In this document: one piece after another, positions 47,443 to 60,500 of the stretch | Layout: each line of letters opens with the position of its first letter | Position numbering within the stretch: position 1 is the stretch's first letter | NCBI GenBank assembly: GCA_949752745.1 | Contig: OX457027.1 | Span: 14,043,556 to 14,107,555 of the forward strand | Direction: 5' to 3' | Length of the DNA stretch: 64,000 nucleotides | DNA from: Protula sp. h YS-2021 | Lineage: Eukaryota > Annelida > Polychaeta > Sabellida > Serpulidae | Notes under the pieces: model-generated | Seen by the model: the letters and a program-made list of their open reading frames with translations, nothing else | The model's database searches: none | What the model was told of the DNA's origin: nothing | Program-made: the position numbers and the translations under genes

Positions 47443-47807
47443 TCAAACCATTCATTTCTCTCTGTCTTTTTCAAAAAGTTATAAAATTTTAATTGAAAGT
47501 TTCTTAGGTGCTTGTCCATCTGGACTTTACTTTTTTCGCAAATGACAAAAATTGCCGAAATTGTGGAAATTTGAAATTTTTTTTGAAATTGTGTAAATGT
47601 CGGTAAATAGGTATATCGTCAAAATCCAACCTGTCCAAAATCCCTTTTCGGGTGGCTTCCACCCGGAAAAACTCGTTTCTGTGTATTAAAATTATGAAAA
47701 AGTTACGCTCAGAAACAAAGTTCATTTTTTGGCCTAACACTATTCGTTTCAGAGTTTTTCTCTCTTTCTTTGCTTGATAACTCGGCTGGGTCATGTTCTC
47801 GGACATG

Positions 47808-47975
47808 CTGGTTGACCTTGACCATGACGGAGGAGGCCAACGTCATCGAGGTACATCTTACATAACGTCTGTTAGGCCCAAAGGGTCGAAAATAAGCTCA
47901 AAATCGTCCTATCTCTAACCGTTTACGAGATAATGGTCAACGTCCGGTTTTTGAGCTTGACCATGATGGAGGAGA
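47808..47975 (+). repeat. fragment of the 139-bp Helitron core repeat
   Basis: Just over one unit: TTGACCTTGACCATGACGGA ... AGGCCCAAAGGGTCGAAAAT ... CTAACCGTTTACGAGATAAT. No terminus. Confidence 0.75.
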
Positions 47976-47999
47976 TCGTGGTTACACGTGTAACGCGCG

Positions 48000-49700
48000 A
48001 TAATTTTTAACAGAAAAATATCAGCAGCTGAAGTATTATATGTAAATATTTACATTTCAACAAGGGATAACATTTTTGTGCTCCCGGGAATTCTGCATTG
48101 TTTACATTTTATTCACATGTTAACACAACTTAACAGTATTGTGCAACCGGGAAAATTTCGAAATTTTAATAGAAAAGACCTGTTATCTCGGCATGTCACT
48201 ATTGTGCACCCGATTTCTCATTTCAAAGTGGACTTAACATGTTTTGATGACCATTAGCATATTTCATCGATGGAAACTTTACAGATGATAGGTCTGGACT
48301 CCAGGAAATATACCTCAGTGCACAAACATGTTATCTCAACATAACAGGTTTGTGCACGGAACCCTTCAATTATCAATTGAAGTATGGAAGGAAGGAAGGA
48401 TAGTGGTTGCATCTGTCGCACTTCATCAATATCCACGTTTACTGAGTAGCTCACTCAACTTCTTGAAGACACAGTTTTAAATGGTTCACGTATTATATTT
48501 ACTGACGCTTTCCCTCTGCACTGGAACGATAATGGCAATAACCTAGCTATTTCTTGAGATGCTTGCCCAAATTTACGCAGCCTTTACGCGTTGTATTTAT
48601 TCAGCGAAAAGTCACCTTTTTTGGCTTCGAATTTTGATGATGAAACTTAAAACAAAGGCGAAAACAAACAGCGAGATGCACAACTTCAGATCAAGTACCA
48701 CATATGAGTGAAATTTCATGGTCCTAGGGTCATTATGCTAACAGTATTAGCAAAGACAAAATGCAGGACTAGTAAAGAAAAAAATCCGAAACTCTGCCTC
48801 TATACAACTTCAATATACTCTTTGCAAATCTTGATTTCACCAAGTGTTAATTAAGTTAAACACAGCATGACACACCACTGATAGGGTGTTGTATGCGTTC
48901 CAATATCGATGCCGTTGAGGTGTTGTCATGTGTGTTCAAATATTGCTGCTAACTAGTCGATCTAACCTTAAATACCTGATTGCGGGGAAAACAGCAACAC
49001 TGTGCCCACATGTTGTGTGTCTTTCCTACCACACATTTCATTCTTTCATTGTAGTTGATAAGATTGAACAAGAAACAAGTTTATTCCATGGGAATTCAAT
49101 GTCTTCTCACGGGTCACGAAATTGTCCCCAGTCTGCACTAAAAAGAAACAAGTATATTTCTTAGCGTTGAGATCCACAGAATTCATAGCGACTCCCCGGA
49201 ATGTGCCAAGAAAGACTTGCAACAAAAGCTGTGGTATTCTTGAAAATATCCCTGCTAGTTTTTGTGTTAAGAGCGCAGATCGAGCACTATATATACAACG
49301 ACAAAACTGTGTGGGTCTTGTATGAGAAGTGTAGCTTGAAAAGAGGAGCAGGCAAAGGGGTCGGTCAAAGAAAACAAGTTCAACATCAAACAAGTAAAAA
49401 ACCATAGAAAGGAAGGCCAGTTCTGTTAGAAGAAAAAACTTGCGGAACAGCCTTTTCTTGCTGGAAATAATACGAATTTGCCCCTGTTTATGAGCTAATA
49501 TTACAATCAGAAGAATCAGAGAACAATTCAGGTTTCCGTGACAAAACACTGTTGAATTAATACCATAAACTAACCCCCTCCCCCATTTATTTTGCCCCTG
49601 TACAGCTGGTCTATCTTCAACCACCCAGGCTAGCTGCCCTCCCCCAATTATGTTCTCCAGCATGATATCAGTTTCAATCGAAATGTATAGCGCGTTTTAT
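48000..49700. other. intergenic DNA without a confident gene
   Basis: A TTTGTGCACGGAACCCTTCAA terminus at 48350 recurs at 44.88 kb and points to another dispersed element. A 205-codon minus-strand ORF (49046-49663) and an overlapping plus-strand one (49122-49325) show no family, repeat pattern or splice context. I treat both as chance. Confidence 0.45.
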
Positions 49701-50301
49701 CCCAGCAAACAACCGACGTCTTTTTTGGTTGAAAAAAGGTTGGATTTTGGTCGCAACGTTTTCACAACCATATTCTGACCTATTCCCCCAAACCCAACTA
49801 TATTCCGATGTCGAGGCGAGGTCGGTTTTCTGACGTCATTCCGACGTTGTAAAAACGACCAAAACGCGATGAACATTTATTATCGCTCACCGGAAATAGA
49901 AGCCATTTTAAAACAAAGGAAGAAAAAACATAATTTTTATATGAAAATTTTGGAATTTTGATGGCGCGTCGATATTTTTCTTCCTAGTTTGTAAAAATTT
50001 ACATGGAAAATGCTTTCGTATGTATTTCACAACAGCAGTTGAATGATTAATTATCTATTAATTATATAACTCTAGTCAGTTTCAGGTCAGAATCCGACGT
50101 CGGTTCCAATCTCATATACAACCTAAAACCGACTTAATTCCGACGTCGGATTTGGGTCGGAACCCGACGTCATTCTGAAATTGAAAACCCGACGTCGGTT
50201 CCATTTCATATACAACCAAAACCAGCACGTCAGTCCGACGTCGGAAACGCCGGGTCGCGACGTGGACCCGACGTCATTTTGACGTCTTAATGTTTGCTGG
50301 G
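49701..50301. mobile_element. palindrome-word TIR element (CCGACGTCGG type)
   Basis: Terminal inverted repeats CCCAGCAAAC / GTTTGCTGGG delimit 601 bp flanked by AT on both sides. The arms consist of repeated CCGACGTCGG-like words (GACGTCGGAATTAAG-type phrases). The centre shares TATCGCTCACCGGAAA and GCCATTTTAA with the 34.1-34.7 kb element. No ORF. Confidence 0.8.
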
Positions 50302-53300
50302 ATGAATCTGAACTTGTCTGGGAGAGTGGGGGCATTCGATAATGTTATCCGTCATATACGTCGACTTTTTTTCAGCTACAGTTTGAGACCATAAGTAATG
50401 AATTCCACGGTGAAACACACCTGAGTCACCTTTCCAAACATGAAGGAGTCAGAAACAAATCTCGCAAAATGATAAGATTGCTGAATTGTTTTGTTTTAGC
50501 AACAGTGGCTCTTGACAGCTGTCAATGAAGCGACTACAGGAAAGTATTGCAGAAATTCTTTATAAGTTGAAGTGCCACCAACATCTCCAAAAACCTCAGT
50601 ATTTTGTGTGTCTAACTCTGGCACACACCTGAATGTTGATACCTCAAGTAGGAGAGCGACATTGGAGTCTTTCTACATCCAGGGGGGGGGGGTGACAGCT
50701 GTACAGGGCCTTTAAACAACTGACCACTTGTACATCAACCTCGGAATGGCAACCCCATTGTTACACGAAGAGTGCGGTGCTGAGAGATTAATGAAATTAA
50801 AACGCTACTCTCTACATCCGCCTGCACTGTCGGCGAGAACGGGAGCTGCTCTCCCTTGGATGTTGTACAAGTACAATAGCAAATATATATATATATACAT
50901 ATATAAAGAATTTGGATCTAATTGATCATACTTTAATTACTTAAGTCAGGCTCATTCAGATTTTTCTGTTTAATTCGTCTTTCATATAAGTAAAAGACAA
51001 AAGTAGCTTTAAAACTAAATGTATTTCACGTGTAGCATTACTATGTTCTTGTTTTATACATACAACTCTAACTGTTTACATATTTTAGACATTGAATGCA
51101 TAGATCGATAATTTTCCAATCAATACATGCGAGTATGTAAATGCATCCTTGTTCAAGATAGAAACTAAACATTCAAACATTTTCTGTCCGAAAACTTTAA
51201 ACAGTTGAAATGCAAATAACAAAACACTTATTTTGGGGGACAAAATGCGACTATCCAATGATATAAGTGTATACTCAGGAAAAAGCAGCGAACATATAAC
51301 GGAAAGTTTCATACTTCAGTTAAGATAATCTATGCCCAATAGCAACAATAAGAAGCTGTTTTATATCTTCATATCTACACAAATCGAACGAAAAGCTAAC
51401 CTGATCTTAACGTCAGTTTTGTATGCGTTTTATACGAGAAACTATTTAATATTTAGAGTTGTCACATAAACATTAATCAAACTCGTATCTCTTGTAGTAA
51501 CGTGAACAGAAAACCAAACAACATCTCATATTTAAGCAAATTCAAACTTATATTATTTATATAAATGTAACATATTGATGTTGATAAATTAACTTTTGTA
51601 TTATACATACTGATTTTTAATCAGTGTGTTCAAAACTTTTTGGTAACATTGATTCTGGTTGATAACATTTCTACACACTATCTCTGAGATTATTTATTAG
51701 TCTATGTAAATTTTTGCTACAATGCGCTGCAACATATTATACTGCTCAAGTTTGTTTCTTTGCTGACTAATAAAGCGCGATCACAAAGATGTTATTGCTG
51801 AAACAATATATTTATACAGTACAGACCATGGGATGTTTGCTATATTAATGCTGCAAGCTGAGGTCGTTAAACACATTAAACCCCTGGGCTTCATCCTATA
51901 ACATATAACATATGCATGTCTAGATGTTCTACTAACACCAATTATTCAGTCAATATATATTCTCTTTGTAATTACTATGCATGGATATAACTGGTCTGCA
52001 TAATATAAACCATGAAAGACATCTTGGGATTTGTTACCTATTCATATTGGTCCGTGTTAACGCTAATGCTGTGATAAATTTTCCTATATTTAAATACACA
52101 AAGTACATGTAATTACAAGGGAAATCACCTCAGATTTAAGTATTGTGGCGGTTTAATGCTGAAAATATCAGGCTTTAAAAGTTTGCTTTTCACTTTTTAT
52201 ATAAGCTAGTGTCAATTTGGTGAAAACATGCTGAATAAAAAGCCGTTAAGTTTAAAATCTATCGGTTGTTAATTCGAAATAGAAGGGACTCTGCATGTGT
52301 GCAACACATGAGTAAAGGACTGGAGAAATGTGGATCACCAAAGATGAACATATCTCACTCCAAATAACGAAGAGTTAACCATTGTGTAATTCTAGTCAGT
52401 AAAGAGGTCAACAAAATATAGCTTCAAACAGGAAAAAGCTCAACAAGCATCTAACTTCCAAAAGTGAAGAGTCAGCAAGCGCATAATTCAAAACAATAAA
52501 GAGCTCAACAAGTTTGCAACTCCAAATAGCGAAGAGAGCAACTAATTTGCAACAGCGAAGACCTCAGTGACTGTGCCACAAAATGAGTAAATAGCTCTTA
52601 AAAAGCAGCAAAAACAGAAGAGTGTTGAGCATGTTTTATTTCAGCAGTATTTCATGTACTGTAACCTAAGTAAGTCCCATATAAATATGAGCAAAATTAT
52701 TACCCATGCAACAGAACTAAGGTGCAATAGAGCATTTTCGATCTTCGTATTGAGCCCAATAAAAGTGTATATTCTAACACACGCTCGAGTATCAATACAT
52801 TACAATGTAAATAGTAGTTTATTGATCCAGCATATTAAATGAGCTTGTAACTGCATTTATAAAGTTCACATGAACCCTGCACTCACATGTCATGGAAGTA
52901 GATAGCCCATTTACTGCAAAACAAAAATGTAGTTTTTACTTTATTTGGCTACTGCCACATACCTTTAATGTTGAAGTTTTCAGAGTGGTACATCATTGGA
53001 CGTCAATGTTTGATATTAGCGACCCGTGGAAAGCTGATGAACGCATTACTTACAGTTTTTATAAGCTTACAACGTCTGCCCAAAGCTTATGCAAAAATAC
53101 TCCAGCCACACGATGTCAGGTATATAAATTAGGAATGACATCAACTTTAAATACAGACAAAGGCAATAGTAACGTAACATAATGGTAAATACAAAATATT
53201 TCTGTTTATGCCAGTGGCAAAGGGAATATGTTTTGCGACAACTAAGCCCGAATATTTTAGATAAAATACTAGACACCAAGCTCAATCTTCCTTGTAAATA

Positions 53301-54160
53301 TTATTGACAGGTAAAGAAGCATCGAATTCAATATTGGCATTTGTTCAATATTGGAAATTAAAAAGTTAAAAACGAAAGCTATCGAAGAAATAGCTGTATA
53401 GGCAATTTTTAACTCGTGAATGTGCAAAGCGTACGTTATACAACATAAAGCAGCGCACGTGCATGGAGTTGTCTTGTTATCTATGGAGTTATCTATCCCA
53501 AATTCATAAATATTTACCAAGCAATTACGTTTATTGTAGTTTCTTGAGAAAGGTGCAAAGTGTGTAAATATTTACCACATGATTGTAGTCGTGAGATATG
53601 GATGTTTAGAACTGATACAGGTTGGTAGCCACGGCATGTTACTTTCTTATGCTATCATCAAGATATTTTGACATAACTGCTAGAACCGTCTATTTATTAT
53701 TTGCTGTTATATTCACAGGAATTAAAAACTGCGTTCAATAAATAAAAGCATTAAGCACACACTACAGATATACACATATTATACAATTATCTAAAAAACC
53801 GAATATAAGTTATATTTAAGTGTTTTAATTATGATTATTTCTCACAGTTATTAAAAACACAGTTGTAAAATCGTGTGATAATATCATTCACTTATAAATT
53901 CTGATTCTAAACAAAAACTCAGAATGTCCCAAAGATAATTGCACCGTTTATAACACTCATTAACAAATTACAGTTATCATGTAATTTTTATAAAATAAGT
54001 ACATATTTACTGCAGTGACGTTCCATTTTACAACGATTTCAAGTGCATTGCTCCTGTTATTACAACTGTTATCAATCATTATGCAACAGCATTTTCCACC
54101 AGAGTACATCATTCAGTAAAATATAATTAAAATGTTACACTTTTTTCAGAAATTATACTC
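50302..54160. other. AT-rich intergenic DNA
   Basis: No gene recognised on either strand. Imperfect AAGAGCTCAACAAG repeats of about 45 bp occur at 52400-52580. Otherwise looks single-copy. Confidence 0.45.
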
Positions 54161-54164
54161 AAAC

Positions 54165-54545
54165 CAGATGCCAAGTTGCATACACATACACAGAAGACAC
54201 AAGTCGCATAAATGTAAACAGATATCCAGTTTCCAGTTTCATATATGTACCCATATGTAAGACATATGTCACATAAATGTAAATTCATGCCCAATTGCAC
54301 GCACATAAACAAAAGACACATATTGCATGCATGTAAACAGATACCTGATTGCACACATATACCCATAAGACACATGTCGCATATATATAAACAGATACCC
54401 AGTTGCACACATACACCCATAAGACACATATCGCATACATGCAAACAGATACCCAGTTGCACACATATACCCACAACATACATGCCACATACATATAAAC
54501 AAATACCCAGTTGCTCATATGCACCCATCAAACTCACGTCGCATA
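54165..54545 (+). repeat. 54-bp minisatellite downstream of the ADAMTS gene
   Basis: About seven units; GATACCCAGTTGCACACAT at 54394 and 54448 and its variant at 54502 are exactly 54 bp apart. The minus strand reads an 18-residue period (ICVQLGICLHVCDMCLMG) over 136 codons. There is no start context, so it is probably repeat-derived. Confidence 0.88.
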
Positions 54546-55618
54546 CACTTTAACATATACAGTATAAAACAACTTTACTGAGTAATATCTCACTATTTTA
54601 ATCAAACAAATTATTGTTTACATCTTAATGGACATTAATCCTCTTTTACTCAACATTTTATGTTCATTTGGCCTATTTTCACAGTCCCAAAACAAGTCCT
54701 GCCATATTATAGAACAAATTTACATATATACATATACTTTCATCTGACTGATAACAACATGTTTAACGCAATTAGATATTAGTGTAGGTGAAATATTTGG
54801 GACCAGCCCATATAGCAGATATAAAGTGATGGTATCAATTACAGAACCATATGCGTAAGTTATAACACATAGTCGCAACAACAAATAACACTAACAACTT
54901 AAGAACTGATTACAAATCATAAATAATCAATACAGCCGATCTTTCTTTATGATTCGGAAGCAGGTATATGAATAATACTATGTAACCTTTGTCACAGGAA
55001 CTCTTGCATTTGCCAGAAAAAAAGAGCAAAACTGAGAAGACAGTAATACGACCAGTTTTATACTGTTGTAGGTTCGCCATAAAAACTCCTTGAGCTTTGG
55101 TAACGATGGTGCTTCCTAAGTTTATCTTGTGTGGCTCTTTTAGTTTAAACCTTTATGCATTGTCGCTGCACCAAACAATTGTGTATTTTTAAATGTAAAT
55201 GAAATTTACTTCAAATCTAAATATTGCTGGTACAATCCGAAGCAAGTTCCTCCATGTATTGACGCATCATGTCTCATACTTATCAGCCGTATTTTAAAAT
55301 AGCAATGGAGTCTTAGACTTCTGAAGTAAAATATGTCAGAGAATATGTGGCCCTTAGGTGTGTTCAGACACTAACAAAACAACCATGGTGTAGTTGACAT
55401 GATATTGCCTCCAAGCCTCATGAAGTGGCATTTTACGCCGATTATTTCTTGTCCACATGTGAGCGCAAATAAGCAGTCTTTCAGTGCTCACAATCCAGTC
55501 AGTCGCAGGCACACTGCTAGAGCAGAACTGTTAAGAACGCTTTGACCAACGCTTGAAATGTTCCCTTTACGGCAACCTTTTGATGGGAATATATGTTTTC
55601 TTTTTATTCCAGATCATA

Positions 55619-55714
55619 TCATGTCGGCATTAGGTCAAGCTGAATGGTTTTCATGTGTTCTGGTTCACAGTGTCCGCAGTATCCTCCACATGTGCCCTTC
55701 ACCCTCTGTCTGTC
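55619..55714 (-). CDS. ADAMTS9: ADAMTS9-like, final exon (stop codon)
   Basis: Acceptor ATATATGTAG. Reads DRQRVKGTCGGYCGHCEPEH and ends LDLMPT before TGA. An AATAAA lies at 55603-55608, probably too near the stop to be the only poly-A signal; the 3' UTR may extend left toward 54.5 kb. Confidence 0.92.
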   Translation of the reverse strand, partial: DRQRVKGTCGGYCGHCEPEHMKTIQLDLMPT

Positions 55715-57523
55715 CTACATATATAAAATAATACATTGTTTAGTTTATGACTGAAAACGCAACACTTTGGGTATTTAATAGAGAAAGACACGGGCTATTT
55801 TCAATGTGTATTACCATTATATTTTCACACAGGCAAAGAAAATCTTATTGCAGTGCTTATTCAACCAGTTATGTATTCATATTTACATTCAACCAAACAG
55901 CATATTAATCAGCAGTGAAAAATGACGGAGAAAAACAGGAAGAGTTTTTTTTATTTTTTTTGTTTATTAACTTTACTTACTTACTTACTTACGAATTATA
56001 GATAGTCAGTAAAATCCCATTGTCTAGAAGACAAAACTTTATCGCATTTAATACATAATTCATAAGGTATGTAAAATGTATAATACCTCAGACATCACGA
56101 TTTTCATTGAAACGTCAGATCCAGTGCTAATCCACTTCGCTGTAGCTGAGACTCGAAAATTTGTCCCCTCAAGGTTTATCATAAATAACCCCTAAATCCA
56201 AAGAAAATGATAGAACATTTGTTAAAAGATGTAATAAAGAAACGCATCTTCAACGTAAATTTATTTTATATAGGCACAATTGACCTGATTTAACATCAGT
56301 CAAAATAATCGATATTTAAAAGAATATACGGCTTTAATAGTACATTGAACTTACGGTAAAAGTAAATTTAACTTAAAGAACGAACTGCAAATATAAAAGG
56401 CGTAAAGCAAGTTAATGCATCTGAAATTTGGGTGTGGAGGTGTCGATGAAAACAGTATTTGTAGAATAACTCAAACGTGGCCCATTCACATCAACGAAAA
56501 ATAATACCCTAAATAGTATAGACACATACAATTAAATAATGAAATGTTCAGACACATGATTCTAATTGAAGGGTATAAAATTTCATCTAAAAGTTTCACG
56601 TGATATTAAGTACGGCAGCCACAAGCAGAGGCCTCAGGTTAATGAAACTCAGTTACAGTTTTCTGCGCATGCTCAATAGTATCCCGATGAGAGATGCCGA
56701 ATTGCTACTTTTCATCCACTTTTAACCCAAACCACAATGGCGTGGATAGCACAGTGGCTTCCCTTCTTCTGTGAATAAATACTGAGCAGCTTATCCTTTA
56801 GGTATCATGTCCTCTGACAACCCACAACCAAAATATTTCATTACAAGTGCGAAATGCTCATTAAATTCAGGAAGTAATTTATGATACATCGACACCTGTG
56901 GAACATAGATTCCTTCCAGTTATCCAGGGATAATATAAAATTTTTTGTGTTTCGGATTTTAAATAAGTAAATTTAACATAATCTGACATAAAACTTTAAT
57001 TATTGGACAACCATCTAATTTAGTATAAAGCTTTACTTTTGGACAGATGTCTGTGCTGTAACAGTCCCCAGCTTCTCCGTAAGATATTTTGCGATATCCA
57101 TTGGTCGACGTTGAGAATAAATAATCGTTTGCTGCAAAAAGTAGCATTTCCTTAGTTCATAATTATTCAGTTAATTAGTAGGATTATAATTATGTAGAAT
57201 TGGAAATATAATTCAACAATTGTGCGAGGTCACCTTGTACAAATTACCAGCCAAATTTTGTTCACACGATACTGGTAATGTCACTAGAGAGGGGGGACAT
57301 GCCAATGAAAAAATAACTAATTAAGACAGTGCAGCCGTGATATACCTGATATAATTTATTCTTGAAGTCAATGGAAATAATTATGTAACGATAAAACAGA
57401 TAACGCGTATTCTTTCCAATTCGACCACACATCGAACTCAATTTTTTTAATTACGAGCATCCATATTACAATATGTGTAAATTACCGAAAATACGAGAAG
57501 AAGAAGAAGAAGAAGAAGAAAAA

Positions 57524-57559
<36 letters not shown>

Positions 57560-60500
57560 AGAAAGAAAGAAAGAAAAAAGAGAAAAACAATAATGTGCAT
57601 AAAATTAAATATTATCTTTTATTTCTCATTGAAGGAAACTTAAAAACGTCATTGTGCCATCTTGTTTTGCTAGTTATTTTTTTTGTAGATATTGTAAAGT
57701 ATGCTCATGTTTAACTGGGTTACATTAATAATTATAGCTATGTAAAACACACACAATTTCTAAAAAGTACGCATAGACGCTTGATAATAAAACTAAATAT
57801 ATATGTACATAACAATATATCAGCAAACTTACTTATTATCTGAAGATTTGTGACGTTTAATCTGACTTTGGTGAAATGAGTCTGACCAGCCTTAGAATAC
57901 CCCCTGCTGCTGAAGCAGTCTGCACAATCATCATTACTCGCAAGACATCTGTCTGGATTTTTCAACCTGTGTAACATCAAGTCAATATCATAAATGCCTT
58001 GGCACATTCGTTCAAGAAAAATATTACTTCATGAAAGGCATAATTACAGCACTGAACAACATTACAAAGCAACTAAATCAATAAATACTGTAATAACGTA
58101 CAGTACAAGTCGAATTATCGAAATACCTTTTATGGAAGACGGTGGCAAAGTTATCCTCATTGTTGGTGTTTAGAGAGATATATTCCCTTGGTTGAGATCT
58201 ATCCATGTTATAACAAAATACCTGATCAAAATAGAGTTCATGAGTCAAATAACTCGTAATCTAAAATTAATATTGTTCAATAAAAATCAAAACAAAAGAT
58301 CCTCTGAAGAAAAATTTATGAAACAAAACAAGATTACAACTATTGCAACTATTGCAATTTAAACTTTTATAGGAAGATATTTTACATGCAGTTGTAACTT
58401 TATTAAATATAAAGGTATTCTGATCATGTATTGATGTTCTTTGTTTCTTATGGTATCAGGGTATTTAGTTCCATGACAATCCGGCCAAAACTATACAGGT
58501 CACTATCGAGCTGGAAACTTACCTAGTTCCTCTCGCTCTCATGATGTAACCATATGAAATATGTAAGAAAGTCCATGAAGAAAATAGAATATAACATTTC
58601 TAACAGACACTTACTGAAATAAGCTGATTTGTCTTGAGCAATCTATATTCGCCGTCTTGTCTGATGGAAGATAACATTTGCAATTCCTTACAACTTGAGG
58701 CATAACCTTCACAAATATATAAATACAAGAACTTAATGGCTGCTGCTGTATTTATTTAGAACTGAATACTGACTTAGCATAAAGACATGGTTTCAAATAG
58801 CTGTAGTTTCTAATCCAGGGAGTTTCATTTCATCTGACGATACAAATCTTTGTTGGGCACTTTTAAGACAGATTACAGAGTAACTAACATCTAAAGCATA
58901 CTAGAACAGTGCATTTTTTTACTCTACACGAAGACAACTTTTAACATAAATTTAAGTTTCAAATTCTATCTCTTTCTATACCTGCATCTGAATAAATTGC
59001 TTTTCGTGTAAATTTCAAATACTTCTAAAATTTTAAATACAAATCGTATTAAACCTATAGTAAACATCACAATGTATAAAAATGTACAAAAAATAATTAT
59101 TATTTAGTAATGTAACATTACAGGGTTGAGAGTAGCACAGCTTGGTTTTGATTGGCTTGAATCTGCGAGGACATTTGCGGCTTCTAACACGCTGGTTGTT
59201 CTCATCCACACAGTACATCTTACGCTGCTGGATTCCAAAACCACATTGCGACTGGCACTATAACAAAAAGAGTTGTGAGTGTTGACAAAGTCACCCGGAG
59301 AGTGCCAACTATAAGAAGCAGACTATGTATATTTAATTTAAACATTTAAATAGGAATACCTTAGGTAGCAGCACTATTACTTATATCCGAAAACGTCATG
59401 TTATCATTCCGAGGTCAAGTTACATTATTGGGAATAAATAGGTGGAGGGTCATTGCTCTACTAAGGGAAAATCCCATCCGGACTAAATGGAAATAAGGGT
59501 CAACATCCTTAAATAGATAAATATATTTATGGAAGTAAAGATGTGAATGTTATGTCGTTTGACCCGATCGATAGTAATGATACAACAACACTTAGTGTGT
59601 CATATGTAGCTTCAACAGCTTGTCTTATAATAGTACATATTTCACTAGCACAGTACATATGCACTAATTAGCACAGTTCATACCCACTAATTCGCTATAT
59701 TGAGTTTTATATCGCTTCTTTATATTACTTTCTGGATTTAAGCAAGTAATTAAGAAATATTACAAATTTCTACCAAATAACCCCACTCCCTTTTGAAACG
59801 ACACCGCTCACCCGCAAAAAATGTTTGCTCCCACCCAACTAGCAGCCATAAAGTTGTTACTCACACTCTGCCACGGCTCTAGTGTCCAGTGATACCTGGA
59901 ACCGCAGCGCGATACAATACACATGCGCGAGGAAAGCGGCTCATCAGAGGTATTGCAAATCCTAGCATTATCCTGGATTATCCAGCCCTCTTTACTCAAG
60001 GCGTGGCAAGTTACTGTGCGAGTTTGAATTCCTTTTCCACAAGTACGAGAGCACTTAAAACATATAAAAGCGGCAGAAATGAAGCATCAATAAAGTGATA
60101 ATATTTATTTCAAAATTTAACTAATAAAATAATTTATATCACACCGCATATCGTCAGTTGTGTTTCGCATGGAACATTTAAATTAAACACACCCCATATT
60201 GCAAAGAAACAAGGACAATGAAGTTGAATATACTTATTTTACTTTAGGATATTGCAGAACAAGTTTTACCTGTGACCAGTCAGACGTGAGCCACATGTAA
60301 GGGCAAGGTTGCATACTGCACTGTTGCTTTTCACCCGGCTTCCTTTTGTTATGGCAGTAACTGTCATTTACTTTAGTTGTTGTATCTGCACGTAGGCAGA
60401 AGACCGCGCGGATCTTCTGTCCTGGCCCGCACGTGGAAGAACACTGTTCAATAAATGACTGTACTGTTTAACTAAATACGGGTTTAAGCGTACATTAGTT

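Noticed and set aside
49046..49663. 205-codon minus-strand ORF
   Set aside because: No recognisable motif, biased hydrophobic composition, an overlapping plus-strand ORF, and no splice or promoter context.
54127..54537. Extra C-terminal coding exon of the ADAMTS gene (Cys-rich 136-codon ORF)
   Set aside because: The GON domain already ends in a stop at 55619, and the ORF is a 54-bp minisatellite.
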